Shown one piece after another: positions 1 through 8,380 of a DNA stretch of 64,000 nucleotides. The translations under genes were made by a program, and so were the position numbers. The stretch's first letter is position 1; each line of letters starts with the position of its first letter. Source of the stretch: Alkalibacillus almallahensis (GTDB taxonomy: Bacteria > Bacillota > Bacilli > Bacillales > Alkalibacillaceae); assembly GCF_011761495.1 (NCBI RefSeq), contig NZ_JAASRU010000001.1, positions 292,996 through 356,995 of the forward strand. Direction: 5' to 3'. A model generated the notes under the pieces. The model saw only the letters and a program-made list of their open reading frames with translations, did no database searches and was not told the origin of the DNA.

Positions 1-16
1 GTTGTTTACGGTCCAT
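1..16 (-). CDS. Start of an unidentified minus-strand gene, cut by the window edge
   Basis: Only the first five codons are present (ATG at 16, reading M-D-R-K-Q). A perfect ribosome binding site, AGGAGG at 30-25 on the minus strand, lies eight bases upstream, which is why I call a gene. In B. subtilis small spore genes lie opposite this neighbourhood, but the five residues do not identify the product. Confidence 0.4.
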
Positions 17-160
17 AAATATAACCTCCTCAGTCAATCATTAGTTTGTTAAATAAATCCAAGTTTATTCGTGTGATTCTTAATTGTCATGGAATCGTAA
101 ATCATCTCTAGACGAGATTGTATGACTGTTTGGTAGGATAGATAATAGGAGTGAAAAATT

Positions 161-838
161 ATGAATGACATCATCCAAATTGGACCACTCAATTTATATA
201 TACCTTTATTATTTTATATTGGTGGGATCATTTTATCTGGCATAATAGGTAATCTTGTTTTCAATCGAAAAAGTACACAATCAATTGACAAGAAGCCAGG
301 AGATGTCATCTTCGAATATTGGTTTGTTTTTATCGTTATTTGGAAATTAAGCTATCTCTTTAAACACCCCGCTGATTTGATTGAGAATCCAATCGCCATC
401 ATATACTTTGATGGAGGTATTCTTGGAATATTATTCGGTATTATAGCTTTATTATTATATAGTATTAGGCAAAAACGTTATTTTCGAATATCGTATCTAT
501 GGCAAATCGCATGGTGGTTACTAGGTATATTTATAATGTTAAGCATAGAACAAATGATTTCACTAATTTACGGATTCAGCTTTATAGTGGTTTTTGAAGT
601 CATTATTTATTTGGGGATTGTTGTTATATATTTTTTCAATTCACAGCCATTAACTTGGTTCCAATTATTAGGGGCAAGTCGTTGGGTTGCGATTAATTGG
701 GTGTTATTTCGAGTGTTGGACAACTCTGCAGAAATATTTATCTTTGAGGTCATGACGGTTCTTGCCATTGCTGTTATAACTTATATCGTTGAGTGGATTA
801 TAGACGGACGTCATAAGAGAGGAGCGTTGCGTAAGTGA
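161..838 (+). CDS. Multi-pass membrane protein, distantly Lgt-like
   Basis: A hydrophobic 225-residue protein with about six or seven membrane segments. The opening (IQIGPLNLYIP, then a long membrane helix) and a later NP-x4-IYFDGGILG stretch recall prolipoprotein diacylglyceryl transferase, whose family has an N-terminal IGP motif and a HGG-containing loop. The catalytic histidine region is not present, so enzymatic activity is doubtful. The start has TAGGAGTG about eight bases upstream. Its last codons overlap the next gene by four bases (GTG at 835), so it is translationally coupled to a membrane-anchored thioredoxin. A role in the same extracytoplasmic redox or envelope process is inference. 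Confidence 0.6.
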   Translation: MNDIIQIGPLNLYIPLLFYIGGIILSGIIGNLVFNRKSTQSIDKKPGDVIFEYWFVFIVIWKLSYLFKHPADLIENPIAIIYFDGGILGILFGIIALLLYSIRQKRYFRISYLWQIAWWLLGIFIMLSIEQMISLIYGFSFIVVFEVIIYLGIVVIYFFNSQPLTWFQLLGASRWVAINWVLFRVLDNSAEIFIFEVMTVLAIAVITYIVEWIIDGRHKRGALRK

Positions 839-1419
839 AATTAACTAAACGCATCATTGGGTTAACTCTGATTGGTATATTAGTTGGAATTGTGGTCTAT
901 AATACCTGGTTTTCTAATTCTGATGAAAATAATGAGACATCAGGAGAAGGAATTTTTGTACAACCAGAAGGTGTTGATATAGAGACAGATGAAATTGAAG
1001 TAGGAGAAGAGGCACCAAATTTTAAACTTGAGACATTAGATGGAGAAGAAGTGGAATTAGCTGACTTTCGTGGTCAAAAGGTCTTTTTAAACTTCTGGGC
1101 GACATGGTGTCCACCTTGTAGAGCTGAGATGCCCCATATGCAAGAAATATCAGACGAATATGGCGAAGATGTTGTGATTTTAGGGGTTAATGCAACATCA
1201 CAAGAGACGAATACAGATAAGGTTTCATCATTTGTAAATGAGCTTGATTTAACATTTCCTATTTTAATGGACAAGACTGGAGAAGTGAATGTACGTTATC
1301 AAGTCTTAAGCCTACCAACAACGTATTTCATCAATACTGAAGGTAAAGTCCAAATACCAAGACATGTTGGGCCACTTTCGTATGACGATATGGAACAAAA
1401 GATAAAAGAACTAGATTAA
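835..1419 (+). CDS. yneN: Membrane-anchored thiol-disulfide oxidoreductase (ResA/TlpA type)
   Basis: A 194-residue protein with an N-terminal membrane anchor (about residues 7-23), a short acidic spacer and a thioredoxin-like domain. The redox motif is WCPPC (Cys92 and Cys95), and the cis-proline loop is LSLPTTYFI near residue 160. ResA/TlpA proteins reduce disulfides outside the membrane, for example apocytochrome c or spore-envelope proteins. The gene starts with GTG overlapping the stop of the preceding membrane-protein gene. Its position just before tlp, yneP and yneQ matches B. subtilis yneN. The specific substrate cannot be told from sequence. Confidence 0.85.
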   Translation: MKLTKRIIGLTLIGILVGIVVYNTWFSNSDENNETSGEGIFVQPEGVDIETDEIEVGEEAPNFKLETLDGEEVELADFRGQKVFLNFWATWCPPCRAEMPHMQEISDEYGEDVVILGVNATSQETNTDKVSSFVNELDLTFPILMDKTGEVNVRYQVLSLPTTYFINTEGKVQIPRHVGPLSYDDMEQKIKELD

Positions 1420-1475
1420 GTATATTCTTCTAGCATAATGGCTATCCTAAAAAGCAAAAAGGAGAATCAGTCATT

Positions 1476-1622
1476 ATGCGAAAGAAAGATCATTTAACGT
1501 TTCAGCGACTTATTCAATCTGAGAAAGAAAAAATTATGAACAACCCACAAGAACTAGACAAAATTTATGATAAGTTAGATTCTCGGTTAAGCATTACGCC
1601 TTCTAAACAGTCCCGTGTATAG
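1476..1622 (+). CDS. Small basic protein, FbpB-like
   Basis: A 48-residue protein starting MRKKDHLTFQRLI, with a basic N-terminus and a helical middle (KEKIMNNPQELDKIYDKLDSRL). This matches the general pattern of the FbpB family of small basic proteins (Met-Arg-Lys-basic, then Phe-x2-Leu and a charged helix). In B. subtilis FbpB is Fur-controlled and helps the FsrA RNA in iron sparing, but I see no Fur box here. The ribosome binding site is AAAAAGGAG, about eleven bases before ATG. It sits between the yneN and tlp homologues. The family call rests on a short sequence. Confidence 0.55.
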   Translation: MRKKDHLTFQRLIQSEKEKIMNNPQELDKIYDKLDSRLSITPSKQSRV

Positions 1623-1676
1623 CTGATATTAATCTGCTAATACTAACGACTGTAACAACTCAAAGGAGGCGTAACT

Positions 1677-1913
1677 ATGAGTCAACATCAAAAGAAACCA
1701 AACTCTGATGAACGTCGAGATAACATGAAAAAGATTCAGGAAAACCTGAACAACACTTTGGAAAATATGCAAGAAGCTGAAGATTCAATGGAAACAGCGT
1801 CAGAATTTCAAGAGGAAGAAATTAAGAAGAAAAACGCAAGAAGAACAGAAGCTATCGACGGTATGCGTGATGAATTACGGGATGAACATGCTCATGAAAA
1901 ACGACAAAAATAA
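1677..1913 (+). CDS. tlp: Small acid-soluble spore protein Tlp
   Basis: A 78-residue, highly charged helical protein. The pattern NSDERRDNMKKIQENLNNTLENMQEAE followed by a KKKNARR..AI.GMRDE..DE segment is that of Tlp, a minor spore-core protein made in the forespore under sigma-G. The name 'thioredoxin-like' is historical; there is no CxxC. An AAAGGAGG site precedes ATG, and a strong terminator follows at 1921. Its presence is good evidence that the organism sporulates. Neighbours yneN upstream and yneP downstream match B. subtilis order. Confidence 0.88.
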   Translation: MSQHQKKPNSDERRDNMKKIQENLNNTLENMQEAEDSMETASEFQEEEIKKKNARRTEAIDGMRDELRDEHAHEKRQK

Positions 1914-1920
1914 CAATCGA

Positions 1921-1947
1921 AAGGCTAGCCATAGCTAGCCTTTTTAT
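1921..1947 (+). terminator. Rho-independent terminator after tlp
   Basis: A perfect 9-bp stem, AAGGCTAGC / GCTAGCCTT, around a four-base loop is followed by a run of T. Confidence 0.85.
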
Positions 1948-1992
1948 TTTAAAATAATATTTAAGTTGAAGTAAGAGGGAGAGAGGACAAAT

Positions 1993-2430
1993 ATGGTCAT
2001 AAATGAAACCGATATAAAAGTCCGTTACCAGGAAACGGATCAAATGGGCGTTGTTTATCACGCCAATTATTTAGTTTGGTTTGAAATTGGTCGAACTCAT
2101 TTAATTGAACAACTAGGCTTTAATTATGCCGATATGGAACGCGATGGGATTGTGTCTCCTGTAGTCGATATTAATGCACAATACAAGAAACCTTTAACAT
2201 ACGGTGAAACCGCTTCTGTTAAAACATATATCAGTTCGTATGATGGATTTCGAATCATCTATGGTTATGAGATCTACACTGAGGCTGGTGAATTAGCAGT
2301 AACAGGTTCATCCTCACACGTTTGTGTTAAAAAACAAAATTTCAAGCCGATCTCGATCCGAAAACATTATCCAGCTTGGCACAATGCTTATTTGAAAGCG
2401 ATAGGTGAAACTAATGGCGTTCGGGATTAA
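1993..2430 (+). CDS. yneP: Acyl-CoA thioesterase, hotdog fold (YneP/YbgC type)
   Basis: A 145-residue single hotdog domain. The 4-hydroxybenzoyl-CoA-thioesterase active-site signature is visible near the N-terminus: RYQETDQMGVVYHANYLVWF, with the catalytic Asp in ETDQMG and the conserved H-A-N-Y. These enzymes hydrolyse short or aromatic acyl-CoAs in the cytoplasm; the natural substrate is unknown. A GAGGGAGAGAGGA purine tract precedes the ATG at 1993. The last 17 bases overlap the start of the yneQ homologue, so the two are co-translated. Location and length agree with B. subtilis yneP. Confidence 0.85.
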   Translation: MVINETDIKVRYQETDQMGVVYHANYLVWFEIGRTHLIEQLGFNYADMERDGIVSPVVDINAQYKKPLTYGETASVKTYISSYDGFRIIYGYEIYTEAGELAVTGSSSHVCVKKQNFKPISIRKHYPAWHNAYLKAIGETNGVRD

Positions 2431-2716
2431 ACGAGATGAATTAAGACGTTGGAAAAGTCAAGTTGAAGCTGGGGAAATAGCATTTTTAACGCACTACTGG
2501 GCAGATGATCGTTTCCCTGGCCATAAAACAGTAACCAAAGCAGGTTGTCAAGATATTGAACGTTTAAAAGCATGGGGACGACGATATGGATTAAAACCAG
2601 AATGGATCCATGTAGATGAGGAATACCCACATTTTGATTTAATCGGCCAATTTGAAGAGGATATATTACAAGCTGAAGGAAAACTTGATCAATTAAGACG
2701 TTTTCGTTCAATTTAA
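2414..2716 (+). CDS. yneQ: YneQ family conserved protein
   Basis: A 100-residue soluble protein rich in Trp, His and charged residues (MAFGIKRDELRRWK, AFLTHYWADDRFPGH, TVTKAGC, LKPEWIH, YPHFDLIG). I recognise it as the YneQ family of Bacillaceae, whose function is unknown. The ATG at 2414 is chosen because AGGTG lies about seven bases upstream; an in-frame GTG at 2405 lies inside that ribosome binding site. The gene overlaps the yneP thioesterase by 17 bases. Conserved Cys, His and Asp residues could bind metal or catalyse something, but nothing visible decides this. Confidence 0.8.
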   Translation: MAFGIKRDELRRWKSQVEAGEIAFLTHYWADDRFPGHKTVTKAGCQDIERLKAWGRRYGLKPEWIHVDEEYPHFDLIGQFEEDILQAEGKLDQLRRFRSI

Positions 2717-2746
2717 AAAAGCCGTGGTTAATCAACCACGGCTTTT
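2717..2746. terminator. Bidirectional terminator between yneQ and yidD
   Basis: The inverted repeat AAAAGCCGTGGTT / AACCACGGCTTTT around AATC has A and T runs on both sides, so it can end both convergent transcripts. The yidD stop codon lies inside the stem. Confidence 0.85.
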
Positions 2747-2968
2747 ATGATCTTGTTTTTCTGGTACAGGATCAAAACCACCATCATTAAATGGATGGCA
2801 CTTTAAAATTCGCTTTATCGATAAGTAAAACCCTTTAAAGAAACCAAACCGTTCAAACGCTGTTAAGCTATAGGACGAACACGTCGGGTGAAACCGACAT
2901 GTAGGCCCTAACAACGGTGAAATAAATTGTTGATAGCCTTTTATAAGCCATATAAAAAGATGTTTCAT
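2732..2968 (-). CDS. yidD: Membrane protein insertion efficiency factor YidD
   Basis: A 78-residue protein with the full YidD signature: an amphipathic N-terminus ([19 protein letters not shown]), paired cysteines in [11 protein letters not shown], then AF..FG..KG and [12 protein letters not shown]. YidD proteins lie at the inner face of the membrane near YidC/Oxa1 and assist membrane protein insertion. The gene starts nine bases after the folE2 stop with only a weak ribosome binding site, so its translation probably depends on folE2. Basic C-terminus HKSRG. Confident identification. Confidence 0.92.
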   Translation of the reverse strand: MKHLFIWLIKGYQQFISPLLGPTCRFHPTCSSYSLTAFERFGFFKGFYLSIKRILKCHPFNDGGFDPVPEKQDHKSRG

Positions 2969-2977
2969 CTTATCACA

Positions 2978-3895
2978 CTACTCTTCGCGTTTATCATAAC
3001 TAATCGATGCAATCGCATCATGTAGGTGGATTGATTCCTCGTTCACACACTTAACTGAAAATTGCTTAACGGATTCATATTCATATAAATCACTCGCAAC
3101 AAGACGAACCATATCTTCTACAAAACGCGGATTTTCATAAGCTTGTTCGGTAACCATTTTTTCATCTGGTCGTTTTAGAACTGGATGAATTCGAGCACTT
3201 GCATTAGATTCAGCTGCTTCTAATAGCATGTGTTTCCAATCATAAAGAGTATCATCAAACTCAGGTTGTAAAGTAACTTCCATTTCAATATTACCTCGTT
3301 GGTTATGGGCACTATATTCGCTGATTTCTTTTGAACAAGGGCAAAGCGTTGTGATCGTACCTGTTAAACCAACCTTAAGGTCATAACCAAATTCTTCGTG
3401 ATAACGAACGCGCATCCAAGCATCGGCATGATTTAATCCTGCTTGCTCAGAATAAGGCGCTTGTCGCTCAAAAAACCAAGGGAAAGACACTGTTAATTCC
3501 GCATCTTTTTGCTCTAGACGCTGTTGTAAATCAAATACAAATGATTTTAGTGTCGCAAAATCCAACGTGAACCCATTTTGATAATAAGAATGAAGTTGTT
3601 CTGTAAACCGGCTCATATTCGTACCCTTAGAATCTTGGGAAATAGAAGAGGCAAAGTAAAATTGAGCTACGGTTGTTTGTGTTTTGGGCTCTAATTGACT
3701 TTTGAGCGTAACGGGATGTTTAACATTACTCACACCTACAGCATCTAATTCAAACAGAAAATCCTTTTTGGTATTCTGTAAATCTTTCATTTTATTTTTT
3801 TCCATTGGTTTTGTTTTAGGACCTGGTTCAACAGATCCAAATAATTTATGTCGCTCAGATTTCGTTGGTAACTGTTTTTTAACTGCTTCGTTCAT
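2978..3895 (-). CDS. folE2: GTP cyclohydrolase IB (FolE2)
   Basis: A 305-residue type IB GTP cyclohydrolase, which converts GTP to 7,8-dihydroneopterin triphosphate, the first step of folate synthesis. The metal-binding active-site cysteine is in TTLCPCSKEISEYSAHNQRG, and the conserved acidic loop is in YENPRFVEDMVR. The ATG at 3895 is chosen because AAAGGAG lies nine bases upstream; an in-frame ATG at 3937 has no such site. In B. subtilis folE2 is induced by zinc starvation through Zur, but I do not see a Zur box in the 80 bases upstream. It pairs functionally with dfrA and thyA elsewhere in the window. Confidence 0.93.
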   Translation of the reverse strand: MNEAVKKQLPTKSERHKLFGSVEPGPKTKPMEKNKMKDLQNTKKDFLFELDAVGVSNVKHPVTLKSQLEPKTQTTVAQFYFASSISQDSKGTNMSRFTEQLHSYYQNGFTLDFATLKSFVFDLQQRLEQKDAELTVSFPWFFERQAPYSEQAGLNHADAWMRVRYHEEFGYDLKVGLTGTITTLCPCSKEISEYSAHNQRGNIEMEVTLQPEFDDTLYDWKHMLLEAAESNASARIHPVLKRPDEKMVTEQAYENPRFVEDMVRLVASDLYEYESVKQFSVKCVNEESIHLHDAIASISYDKREE

Positions 3896-3975
3896 ATCGA
3901 GGACTCCTTTCAGTTCTTGAGAGAAGAGCATAAGCACAACTTATATTATACATGATTGAAATTGCTTGGTTCAAT

Positions 3976-5145
3976 TTATTGAACTTGCTCAAGGTGTGGC
4001 ACGACTTGTATTTGTTCTGAGTAATGTTTCATATGGTTTTCAATCTCTTGAAAGTTTGTATTAACATCAGTTATAGAACTGTCAATAAGCGGAACAACTT
4101 CTACATCGCGCATGATGTCTCCTTGGTCATCAAATTCTACATATGTAGGCATAAATCGTATATTTGAAACAGAAGTCTCGCTTGTTTGATTGATTAATCC
4201 CTTATTTAATTGGAGCTGCATGATTCCACCTATTCGTCGGTCTAATTCACGCTGCCCTGACAAAAAATTACCTAAAGAATAGACGACAATTGATTGATGG
4301 TTTTCGGTCTTCACTCGTTCGATTGGTTGAAGCACATGGGGATGATGCCCAAGAATGATATCAGCTCCAGCTTCAGTTAACTCGCGAACTAATTCCTTTT
4401 GGCCCTGAGTTGGTAAAGGTTCGTATTGGTTACCAAAATGAAGGCTAACAACAGTAAAATCTGCTTGGTCCTCAATTTCATTAATATCATCCTTGATGTT
4501 TCCATCCCTTATATATTGAACTAAATAATCTTTATCGTCTGGGCGAGGGATACCATTAGTTCCATAAGTGTAAGCCGTAAAACCAACTGATATACCATTT
4601 TTCTCTAGTATTCTTGGTTTTTGTTGGTCTGATTCACTTTGGTAAGATCCAATATAATCGATTGATAAATCTCTAAGAAGACTAGTCGTTTTTTCTATAG
4701 CCTCTTGTCCATAATCCAGTGTATGGTTGTTGGCCAATGATACAATGTCAGTAGATACATAACTTAAAGCATCGGCCACCGATTTAGGTGCATTAAATTG
4801 AGGATAACCCGATAAACCCATTTCTTCTCCAGCCAACATTGTTTCTTGGTTAGCAAATAAAAGATCTGCTGACTCTAGTTGCGGTTTAATTGTGGACAAC
4901 ATAGGTCTAAAATCATAGTCTTGTCCTTCCTTAGCACCGCGATAGACACGATCATGTATTAAAATGTCCCCAACAGCATTTAACGTGATTGACTTTTGAG
5001 ACTGTTTATTAGAAAGATCATGCGTCATATTCGCAAGTTTATCCGCCGTATAACTCGACTGATTTGATTGTACTTGTAAGATCATTGTTATGCCCATTAC
5101 AACTATGATGAAGCTTGCCACGACTAATGTAATTTGTTTTTTCAC
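3976..5145 (-). CDS. CapA/PgsA-type metallophosphatase, membrane anchored
   Basis: A 389-residue protein with one N-terminal membrane anchor (residues 5-25) and a CapA domain (PF09587). Calcineurin-like metal-binding blocks are visible: NAVGDILIHDRVY, LLFANQETM, SLANNHTLDYG, SLHFGNQYE and LGHHPHVLQPIE. CapA proteins act with CapB/CapC in poly-gamma-glutamate export, but here no capB or capC is nearby, so the substrate is uncertain. It starts with GTG after AGGTG and follows plsY by only 14 bases, suggesting co-transcription with the acyltransferase. Confidence 0.82.
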   Translation of the reverse strand: MKKQITLVVASFIIVVMGITMILQVQSNQSSYTADKLANMTHDLSNKQSQKSITLNAVGDILIHDRVYRGAKEGQDYDFRPMLSTIKPQLESADLLFANQETMLAGEEMGLSGYPQFNAPKSVADALSYVSTDIVSLANNHTLDYGQEAIEKTTSLLRDLSIDYIGSYQSESDQQKPRILEKNGISVGFTAYTYGTNGIPRPDDKDYLVQYIRDGNIKDDINEIEDQADFTVVSLHFGNQYEPLPTQGQKELVRELTEAGADIILGHHPHVLQPIERVKTENHQSIVVYSLGNFLSGQRELDRRIGGIMQLQLNKGLINQTSETSVSNIRFMPTYVEFDDQGDIMRDVEVVPLIDSSITDVNTNFQEIENHMKHYSEQIQVVPHLEQVQ

Positions 5146-5159
5146 TTAATCACCTTATT

Positions 5160-5741
5160 TTAAAACCAGGTTATCTTCGGTTCAGTTTTATTTTTAATTC
5201 GCTTAATATTATCTGTATGACGATAGATGACAAAGAAAGCAAAGAAGCAGGTCACAATGATTAAAGGAATATCTTGCATGATAACCGATGTCACTACAGC
5301 TGTAATCCCTACAAGAATCGACGCTAATGATACATACTTGAATAATTTTAAGAAAATAAAAAATGAACCAATAAGAATAGCGAATAACACTGGGCTTACC
5401 CCAAGTAGAACACCACCCGATGTAGCAACTGCCTTTCCGCCCTTAAATTTAGCGAAAATCGGAAATGTGTGGCCAATCACTGCGAAACCACCAACAATGA
5501 GCGGTTGCAATTCGGGAGCTAGTACAACCACCATGACAACTGGAATCGTACCTTTCAATATATCGAGGATTGTGACAATTAAACCTACTTTGACACCTAA
5601 AACTCTAAAGGCGTTTGTTGCACCAAGATTGCCACTACCATGTTCTCTTATATCAATTTGATAAAATAATTTACCGATTATAAGTGCAGATGGAAAAGAA
5701 CCGAATAGATAAGCAATCACACTGTATAAAAGATAAAACAT
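5160..5741 (-). CDS. plsY: Acyl-phosphate:glycerol-3-phosphate acyltransferase PlsY
   Basis: A 193-residue protein with about five membrane helices. The three PlsY motifs are present: SFPSALI-GK and GSGNLGATNAFR near the N-terminus, KFKGGKAVATSGG in the middle, and YRHTDNIKRI near the C-terminus. It transfers the acyl group from acyl-phosphate to glycerol-3-phosphate at the membrane, the first step of phospholipid synthesis. An AAAGGAGG site precedes the ATG. It is divergent from yneT, as expected for the yneS-yneT neighbourhood, and leads into the capA-like gene. Confidence 0.95.
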   Translation of the reverse strand: MFYLLYSVIAYLFGSFPSALIIGKLFYQIDIREHGSGNLGATNAFRVLGVKVGLIVTILDILKGTIPVVMVVVLAPELQPLIVGGFAVIGHTFPIFAKFKGGKAVATSGGVLLGVSPVLFAILIGSFFIFLKLFKYVSLASILVGITAVVTSVIMQDIPLIIVTCFFAFFVIYRHTDNIKRIKNKTEPKITWF

Positions 5742-5840
5742 ATAATCCCTCCTTTATTGGCTTCTAATAATACACCTTATTTTATCAAATGTATGGCAAA
5801 GAAAGAAGATGTTAAATTTTAAGAATGAGTAAAACGAAAG

Positions 5841-5869
5841 TTGAGAAATATTGCTAAACGCGCTATCCT
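5841..5869 (+). promoter_or_regulatory. Candidate sigma-A promoter for yneT
   Basis: TTGAGA (5841-5846) and TATCCT (5864-5869) are separated by 17 bases and lie about 30 bases before the ATG at 5901. Both boxes are imperfect. Confidence 0.4.
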
Positions 5870-5900
5870 AGTATTATCACGATTAATTAGGAGCGATATT

Positions 5901-6314
5901 ATGGAAAACCCAACACAAGAAACAATGCGCGAAATATTAATCAATGCTAATACGATTGCAGTCGTCGGATTATCGGACAAGCCTGATCGTACGTCACATC
6001 AAATTGCAAAAATCATGCAAGATCGTGGCTATAAGATTATCCCAATTAATCCTAATGCCACTGAAGTTCTTGGCGAAAAAAGTTATTCATCACTTAGTGA
6101 AGTAGAAGAATCAATTGATATTATTAACGTTTTTCGCAGACCTGAACACCTTGTTGATGTAGCACATGATGCTTTGACTACAGATTGTCGTGTGTTTTGG
6201 GCACAGCAAGGTATCGTGAATGAAGAAGCTAATGAACTTCTTAATGAAAATGATTTTACTGTGATTATGGATGCTTGCATAAAAGTCGTTCATGCTGTCA
6301 CAATTGGTAGTTAA
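5901..6314 (+). CDS. yneT: CoA-binding domain protein (YneT)
   Basis: A 137-residue Rossmann-fold CoA-binding protein (CoA_binding_2). The nucleotide loop AVVGLSDKPDRTSHQIAK and the next blocks YKIIPINP and SIDIINVFRRPEH are typical; an FWAQQGIVNEEA segment follows. No catalytic domain is attached, so it may sense or carry CoA derivatives. The ATG at 5901 is chosen over an in-frame TTG at 5841 because TAGGAG lies nearby and the TTG coincides with a -35 box. It sits between divergent plsY and the topoisomerase IV genes, as in B. subtilis. Confidence 0.85.
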   Translation: MENPTQETMREILINANTIAVVGLSDKPDRTSHQIAKIMQDRGYKIIPINPNATEVLGEKSYSSLSEVEESIDIINVFRRPEHLVDVAHDALTTDCRVFWAQQGIVNEEANELLNENDFTVIMDACIKVVHAVTIGS

Positions 6315-6416
6315 TATGAATTGAGTTATCTCTGCTAATTAGCAGGGATTTCTCATGTTTTCCCGAATAAATAAAGACAGCACTTGTTTAGCGAATTAGA
6401 AAGGGGACAATTATAA

Positions 6417-8369
6417 GTGACGCATTCATTTGAACAATACAACGATGATTCAATCCAAGTTCTAGAAGGTTTAGACGCCGTTCGAAAACGTCCAGGTATG
6501 TACATTGGTAGTACAGATCACCGCGGGCTTCACCACCTCGTTTTTGAAATAGTAGATAATGCGGTGGATGAAGCGTTAGCGGGTTATGGTGAAACAATCA
6601 CCGTCACCATACATAAAGACGAATCAATCTCGGTGACTGACTATGGACGTGGTATGCCAACTGGCATGCATAAAATGGGCAGACCAACTCCAGAAATAAT
6701 TTTCACCATTCTTCACGCTGGAGGAAAATTTGGTCAAGGCGGTTATAAAACAAGTGGCGGTCTACATGGTGTCGGTGCCTCTGTCGTGAACGCTTTATCT
6801 GAATGGATGAAAGTAACAATTTGTCGTGATGGTAAGCGCCACGAAATCGTTTTTGCTGATGGAGGTAAAGTGAAACACCCCTTAACTGAAGTAGGTAATA
6901 CACGAAAGTCAGGGACCACCATTCACTTCAAACCAGATGAATCAATGTTTTCGACAATACATTATCAGTTTGAAACACTCTCTGAGCGACTACGAGAGGC
7001 TGCCTTTTTATTAAAAGGTATTAAACTCGTCTTAAAAGATGAACGTGAAGGCGCTGAAGAATCTTATGTGTATCCAGATGGCTTACAATCATTTGTGCAT
7101 TATTTAAACGAAGAAAAAGATGCTTTACATGAAGTTGTTTCGCTTGAAGGTGAAGTGAAAGAAATTGAAGTGGACTTTGCGATGCAGTTCAATGACGGCT
7201 ATTCAGAAAGCATCTTGTCATTTGTTAATAATGTTCGAACAAAAGATGGCGGAACGCACGAATCAGGAGCCAAAACAGCTTTAACTCGTGCATTTAATGA
7301 GTATGCTCGGAAAATGCAACTATTAAGAGAAAAAGATAAGAACTTAGATGGTAATGATATTCGAGAAGGCTTAACAGCTATTATTTCTGTCCGAATCCCT
7401 GAACAGTTACTCCAGTTTGAAGGCCAAACGAAAAGTAAATTAGGGACGCCGGAAGCGAGAAGTGCTGTTGATAGCGTGATCGCTGAGAAATTGGCTTATT
7501 TCTTAGAAGAAAATCCGAACACGTCTAAAATGCTGATCAAAAAAGCAATCAAAGCACGTGATGCACGTGAAGCTGCTCGCAAAGCGCGTGAAGAGGCTCG
7601 TAATGGCAAAAAGCGTAAGCGTCGTGATTCGATCTTGAGTGGTAAATTAACCCCTGCTCAGTCAAAAAATGCAGCTAAAAACGAATTATTTTTAGTTGAG
7701 GGTGATTCTGCAGGAGGGTCTGCCAAACAAGGTCGTGATCGTCGTTTTCAAGCGGTATTACCCCTTCGAGGAAAAGTCGTTAACACAGAGAAAGCTAAGA
7801 TTGACGACATATTTAAAAACGAAGAGATATCAACCATTGTTCATACCATCAATGCAGGTGTAGGCCCAGATTTCAATATTGATGATGCTCAGTACGATAA
7901 AATCATTATCATGACAGACGCTGATACCGATGGGGCACACATTCAAGTGTTATTACTGACATTCTTTTATCGTTATATGAAACCACTCATCGAACAAGGT
8001 AAAATTTATATTGCTTTACCACCTCTATTCAAAGTTTCAAAAGGTAAAGGGAAGCAATATAAGGAATCCTATGCTTGGGACGATGATGAGATGGAGAAAC
8101 TATTAAAAGAATATAAGAATGGTTACACCGTTCAACGTTATAAAGGTTTAGGCGAAATGGATGCTGAACAATTATGGGAAACAACGATGAATCCAGAAAC
8201 TCGTACATTAATTCGCGTAACAATTGATGATGTTGCACGTGCGGAACGACGAGTAACGACACTTATGGGCGATAAAGTAGAGCCTCGACGTAAGTGGATT
8301 GAATCTAATGTTGCATTTGGAATGGAAGAAGACGATACAATTTTAGACAACGATCGATTGCTTAACTAG
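6417..8369 (+). CDS. parE: DNA topoisomerase IV subunit B (ParE)
   Basis: A 650-residue type II topoisomerase ATPase subunit. GHKL ATPase motifs are clear: ENAVDEAL-like DNAVDEALAG, DYGRGMP, and GGLHGVGASVVNAL. The transducer and TOPRIM domains follow, with LVEGDSAGGSAKQGRDR and the Mg-binding DADTDGAHI. Topoisomerase IV decatenates daughter chromosomes. ParE rather than GyrB is inferred from direct linkage to parC and from the yneT context, not from a decisive residue. It starts with GTG after GAAAGGGGA. The stop at 8369 is inside the ribosome binding site for parC. Confidence 0.95.
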   Translation: MTHSFEQYNDDSIQVLEGLDAVRKRPGMYIGSTDHRGLHHLVFEIVDNAVDEALAGYGETITVTIHKDESISVTDYGRGMPTGMHKMGRPTPEIIFTILHAGGKFGQGGYKTSGGLHGVGASVVNALSEWMKVTICRDGKRHEIVFADGGKVKHPLTEVGNTRKSGTTIHFKPDESMFSTIHYQFETLSERLREAAFLLKGIKLVLKDEREGAEESYVYPDGLQSFVHYLNEEKDALHEVVSLEGEVKEIEVDFAMQFNDGYSESILSFVNNVRTKDGGTHESGAKTALTRAFNEYARKMQLLREKDKNLDGNDIREGLTAIISVRIPEQLLQFEGQTKSKLGTPEARSAVDSVIAEKLAYFLEENPNTSKMLIKKAIKARDAREAARKAREEARNGKKRKRRDSILSGKLTPAQSKNAAKNELFLVEGDSAGGSAKQGRDRRFQAVLPLRGKVVNTEKAKIDDIFKNEEISTIVHTINAGVGPDFNIDDAQYDKIIIMTDADTDGAHIQVLLLTFFYRYMKPLIEQGKIYIALPPLFKVSKGKGKQYKESYAWDDDEMEKLLKEYKNGYTVQRYKGLGEMDAEQLWETTMNPETRTLIRVTIDDVARAERRVTTLMGDKVEPRRKWIESNVAFGMEEDDTILDNDRLLN

Positions 8370-8380
8370 GAGTGAAGAAT

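Noticed and set aside
3896..3975. Zur box expected before folE2
   Set aside because: No sequence like TCGTAATnATTACGA was found.
6322..6356. Palindrome CTGCTAATTAGCAG between yneT and parE as a terminator
   Set aside because: The stem is short, has no loop of normal size and lacks a T run, so I did not call it.
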